A stretch of 64,000 nt of DNA. Origin: Paraburkholderia sp. BL23I1N1 (lineage in GTDB: Bacteria; Pseudomonadota; Gammaproteobacteria; Burkholderiales; Burkholderiaceae). This document shows positions 61,178-64,000 of this stretch, in pieces. The DNA lies in assembly GCF_003610295.1 (NCBI RefSeq), contig NZ_RAPV01000001.1, positions 2,790,001 to 2,854,000 on the forward strand, read 5' to 3'. How positions within the stretch are numbered: the stretch's first letter is position 1; each line of letters opens with the position of its first letter. The notes below the pieces were generated by a model that searched no databases, was not told where the DNA came from, and worked only from the letters and a program-made list of their open reading frames with translations. The translations under genes were made by a program, and so were the position numbers.

Positions 61178-62475
61178 CACGGCCAAGGCCATTGCGGCTG
61201 CTTTACGTCCAGGTCCTGCTTGGAATGGGACTCGGCATGACCGTCGGCCACTTCTGGCCACAGGTCGGTGCGTCGCTAAAGCCGCTCAGCGATGCGTTCG
61301 TCGCGCTGGTTCGCATGATGATCGCGCCAATCGTCTTCTGCACGATCGTCACCGGCATCACGTCGCTTGCGAGCGGCTCGAAGATCGGCCTGACCATCCT
61401 GAAGGCGCTCGCGTTGTTCTACGTTTTCACCATCGTTGCGCTCGTTCTGGGCCTCGCGACCGCGTTCGCGCTGCATCCGGGCGCGGGACTGCACATCGAC
61501 GCGCACCATCTGGACACGGCCATCCTGGCGCAGTATTCGACGCGCACGCGGTCGCACGGGCTCGTCGAGTTCGCACTGCATCTGATTCCGGAGACGCTCG
61601 TCGGCGCCTTCGAGAACGGCGAGGTTCTGCCGGTCCTGCTGCTTGCCCTTCTGTTCGGCTTCGCATTGAACGCCAGCAGAAGCGCCGGACGGCGAGTGCA
61701 GGAATTCATCGATAGCGTCGCACACGTGCTGTTCCGCATCCTCGCGCTGATCATGCGGCTTGCCCCCGTCGGGGCATTCGGCGCGATGGCGTTCACGGTG
61801 GGCCGTTTCGGCATCCATTCGATTGGCTCGCTTGGCATGCTGATGTTGTCGTTCTATGCGGCGTGCCTGCTGTTCGTCGTCTGCGTGCTCGGTTCTCTCG
61901 CGCGCCTGCATCGCTTCTCCCTCTGGCGTTTGCTGCGCTACATTCGCGAGGAACTCGTCATCGTGCTCGCGACGTCGTCGACCGAACCGGTGCTGCCGCG
62001 CCTCATCGTCAAGCTCGAAGCGCTTGGCTGCGACAAGGGCATCGTGGGTCTCGTGCTGCCCGCCGGCTACTCCTTCAATCTCGACGGCACGGCGATCTAT
62101 CTGACGCTCGCCTCGATGTTCATCGCACAAGCGTGCGACGTACACCTCTCGGGTAGCCAGATCGCGACGATGCTCGTGGTCATGCTGATCACGTCGAAGG
62201 GCGCGGCGGGCGTGTCGGGCAGCGGACTGGTTGCGCTCGTCGCGACGCTCGCCGTCATTCCCGATCTGCCGGTTGCAGGCGTCGCGCTACTGGTCGGCAT
62301 CGACCGCTTCATGTCCGAGGCGCGTGCACTGACGAGCGTGATCAGCAACGCCTGCGCGGTGATCTTCGTATCGATGTGGGAGCGCGCCTGCGACCGAACG
62401 CGTCTGAAGGATGCATTGAGCCTGGCGCATGAGCCCGAAAAAGCCTTCGAACGGCCCGCCGACCTGCAGGGTTGA
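61174..62475 (+). CDS. dctA: Dicarboxylate/amino acid:cation symporter (DctA-like)
   Basis: The 433-residue transporter of the DAACS/glutamate-transporter fold has MMIAPIVFCTIVTGI, the serine-rich re-entrant loop ATSSTEPVLPRLIVKLEALG and YSFNLDGTAIYLTLASMFIAQ. TSKGAAGVSGSGLVAL carries the second re-entrant loop. C4-dicarboxylates such as succinate, fumarate and malate are the usual substrates; an orotate-like or other acid is possible given the unusual neighbour set. Confidence 0.9.
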   Translation: MTRPRPLRLLYVQVLLGMGLGMTVGHFWPQVGASLKPLSDAFVALVRMMIAPIVFCTIVTGITSLASGSKIGLTILKALALFYVFTIVALVLGLATAFALHPGAGLHIDAHHLDTAILAQYSTRTRSHGLVEFALHLIPETLVGAFENGEVLPVLLLALLFGFALNASRSAGRRVQEFIDSVAHVLFRILALIMRLAPVGAFGAMAFTVGRFGIHSIGSLGMLMLSFYAACLLFVVCVLGSLARLHRFSLWRLLRYIREELVIVLATSSTEPVLPRLIVKLEALGCDKGIVGLVLPAGYSFNLDGTAIYLTLASMFIAQACDVHLSGSQIATMLVVMLITSKGAAGVSGSGLVALVATLAVIPDLPVAGVALLVGIDRFMSEARALTSVISNACAVIFVSMWERACDRTRLKDALSLAHEPEKAFERPADLQG

Positions 62476-62490
62476 ATCGTTGCCGTCGTC

Positions 62491-63273
62491 TCAATGCGTG
62501 GCGACGGAATCGAGCCCGGTCGATATCACCTCCGGCTGCACGGCGGGCGACGCGAGATAGTCGAGCAGCGCCTTCGCCTCCTTCGGATGCTGCGCGCCGA
62601 CCGGGATGCCGGCCGCAAAGCGCGTGACGGACTGCATCGACTCCGGAATCTTGCCGACGTAAGCCGCGCCCTTCACCGGGAGCAACTCGCTCACCTGCTG
62701 AAATCCCACTTCGAAGTCGCCGGTTGCAACCACCGACGCCACCGGGATCTTCGGGATCATCTTCGCCTTGGTCTTCACCTGTTCCTCGATGCCGAGCCGC
62801 TTGAACAACTCGCGCTCGATATAGACGCCGCTCGCGCTATCCGAGTAAGCGATCGACCGGGCATGCAGCAAGGTTTCCTTGAGCGCCGCCTCAGACCCGA
62901 TGTCGGGCTTCGGCGCGCCATCGCGCACGACCATCCCGATGCGCGAATCCGCGAGCTCGACGCGCGAATCGGCAATCACCTTGCCCTGCTTGATGAGGTC
63001 GTCGAGTGCATAGCCGACCATGATTACCACGTCGGCAGGCTCGCCGCGCTGAAGCCGGTTCGGAATGGCCTCCGGCGACTTGCCCATCGACGGTCCGAGC
63101 GCGGTATCGAGCGTGTTGCCCGTGGACGCCGCGAACTTCGGGCCGAGCAGCTTGTAGGCGGCGGTGAAGCCACCAGAGCTCATCACGTGCAAATCGGCGG
63201 CCTGCACGTTCGCCGCAGCGGCGGCGCTGCCGAGGAGCGCCGCGGTGCAGAGTTTCAGAAGGATGGATTTCAT
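62491..63273 (-). CDS. ModA-like periplasmic substrate-binding protein
   Basis: The 260-residue protein has a signal peptide (ending VQAA) and the extracellular solute-binding fold of ModA-type proteins: LHVMSSGGFTAAYKLLGPKFAASTG and RLQRGEPADVVIMVGYALDDL. It has no ModB/ModC partners in view, so molybdate uptake is unlikely. Such orphan binding proteins often sit with MFS transporters of organic acids in Burkholderiales. It is convergent to dctA, and the MFS gene lies 45 nt upstream on the same strand. Confidence 0.85.
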   Translation of the reverse strand: MKSILLKLCTAALLGSAAAAANVQAADLHVMSSGGFTAAYKLLGPKFAASTGNTLDTALGPSMGKSPEAIPNRLQRGEPADVVIMVGYALDDLIKQGKVIADSRVELADSRIGMVVRDGAPKPDIGSEAALKETLLHARSIAYSDSASGVYIERELFKRLGIEEQVKTKAKMIPKIPVASVVATGDFEVGFQQVSELLPVKGAAYVGKIPESMQSVTRFAAGIPVGAQHPKEAKALLDYLASPAVQPEVISTGLDSVATH

Positions 63274-63318
63274 GGTTGAAAGAACGTCAGGCTAAAGTTC
63301 GAGGAGCGAAGCGATGCT

Positions 63319-64000
63319 TCAGGAAGCCGCATGCAGCGGAACGGAACGGCGCCGATACAGTGCGAGTGTGGCACCGAGCCCGCACACCGCGGCGAAGCTC
63401 ATCCAGTAGCCCGGGGCGGCTTTATCGCCCGTCACGTGAATGAGCGCGGTCGAGATAACGGGCGTGAAACCGCCAAAGACCGCCGTCGCGAGGCTGTAGG
63501 CCAGCGAGAATCCAGCGACACGCACTTCGACAGGCATCACTTCGGTGAGCGCGACGACCATAGCGCCGTTATACATGCCGTACATGAACGAGAGCCAGAG
63601 CAGCACAAGCAGCATGTTGACGAAGCTCGGCGCGTGAGCCAGCAGCGATAGCGCGGGGTAGGCGGTCGCAATTGCCAGGATTGTCATTCCGAGAAGGAGC
63701 GGACGGCGTCCGATCCGGTCCGAGAGGGCGCCACCAATCGGCAGCCAGATGAAGTTTGAGATCCCCACGCACAGCGTGACGAGCAGGCTATCGGCGGTGC
63801 TCAGATGCAGTACCGTCTTGCCAAAGGTCGGCGCATACACTGTGATCAGATAGAAGCTCGTGGTGGTCATTGCGACCAGTAGCATGCCCCCGATCACGAC
63901 AGTCCAGTTCTGGACGAGCGTCGAAAAGACTTCTTTCATGCTCGGGCGATGCTGGCGCTGTTTGAATTCCTGCGTTTCCTCGAGATTGCGCCGCAAGATG
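63319..64000 (-). CDS. MHS-family MFS transporter, 5' end outside window
   Basis: The visible 227 codons are the C-terminal half of an MFS transporter with about six helices: [21 protein letters not shown] (motif A) and [28 protein letters not shown] are typical of the metabolite:H+ symporter (MHS) group such as citrate, tricarballylate or ketoglutarate permeases. The frame remains open at the right edge (codon ATC), so the N-terminal half is outside. It probably shares a transcript with the ModA-like gene. Confidence 0.87.
   Translation of the reverse strand, partial: ILRRNLEETQEFKQRQHRPSMKEVFSTLVQNWTVVIGGMLLVAMTTTSFYLITVYAPTFGKTVLHLSTADSLLVTLCVGISNFIWLPIGGALSDRIGRRPLLLGMTILAIATAYPALSLLAHAPSFVNMLLVLLWLSFMYGMYNGAMVVALTEVMPVEVRVAGFSLAYSLATAVFGGFTPVISTALIHVTGDKAAPGYWMSFAAVCGLGATLALYRRRSVPLHAAS

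Noticed and set aside
62491..63273. Molybdate uptake operon (modA)
   Set aside because: No modB, modC or ModE-type box nearby; only the binding-protein fold is present.

Overview
The window looks like a chromosome or chromid of a beta-proteobacterium of the Burkholderia/Paraburkholderia/Caballeronia group. The base composition is GC-rich. The content is typical of these versatile soil or plant-associated genomes: DHA2/HlyD/NodT efflux operons, PqiABC, GlxA and LysR regulators, an RbsABC-type sugar operon, and a DUF1302/DUF1329/YCF48/MMPL catabolic block. The genus is inferred from gene families and was not tested. No rRNA, tRNA or CRISPR array was seen.

Left block (1-15599, all minus strand). 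Twelve genes form one catabolic and transport cluster. The distal unit (1-5103) encodes a Tat-type FAD oxidoreductase (cut by the window edge), a thiolase, an acyl-CoA synthetase and a saccharopine-dehydrogenase-like reductase. The proximal unit (5322-15599) encodes a di-haem cytochrome c coupled to a Tat-exported flavin amine oxidase, then YCF48, MMPL/RND, DUF1302 and DUF1329 envelope proteins, a RidA deaminase and a phytanoyl-CoA-dioxygenase-like enzyme. Together they suggest uptake, periplasmic oxidation and CoA-dependent breakdown of an unidentified hydrophobic, perhaps amine-bearing, compound. Each unit has a recognisable sigma70-like promoter, and both promoters carry the same 12-bp sequence.

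Middle (15.6-33.6 kb). This part holds small ORFs of uncertain status, an ArsR-like regulator, an acetolactate-synthase-type TPP enzyme, a truncated GlxA paralogue opposite a complete one, mug, a LysR gene with an apparent 1-nt frameshift, a tandem-ABM protein and a DHA2-HlyD-OMF efflux operon. A large-serine-recombinase cassette (28478-31158) follows, then small secreted hypotheticals.

33.6-47.8 kb. A second tripartite efflux operon, in the opposite gene order, lies next to its TetR repressor. A paralogous TetR stands opposite a LysR-pqiA-pqiA-pqiB-pqiC run. Both TetR intergenic regions carry the same palindromic box and matching promoters. A DUF3772 MscS channel closes the section. A scar at 47.9-48.6 kb joins an IS6-type transposase remnant to a fragment that may come from a linalool dehydratase/isomerase-like protein.

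49.2-60 kb. A sugar-acid operon (ABC importer, aldose dehydrogenase, lactonase, mutarotase, Zn-alcohol dehydrogenase, UxaB-like, UxaA) faces a FadR-type GntR regulator across a promoter with two clear operator boxes. The enzyme set matches, step for step, an L-galactose to L-galactonate to D-tagaturonate to D-altronate to 2-keto-3-deoxygluconate route. This is the best-supported pathway prediction in the window.

60-64 kb. A LysR regulator overlaps a DctA-type symporter. Convergent to them are an orphan ModA-like binding protein and an MHS-family MFS transporter cut by the right edge.
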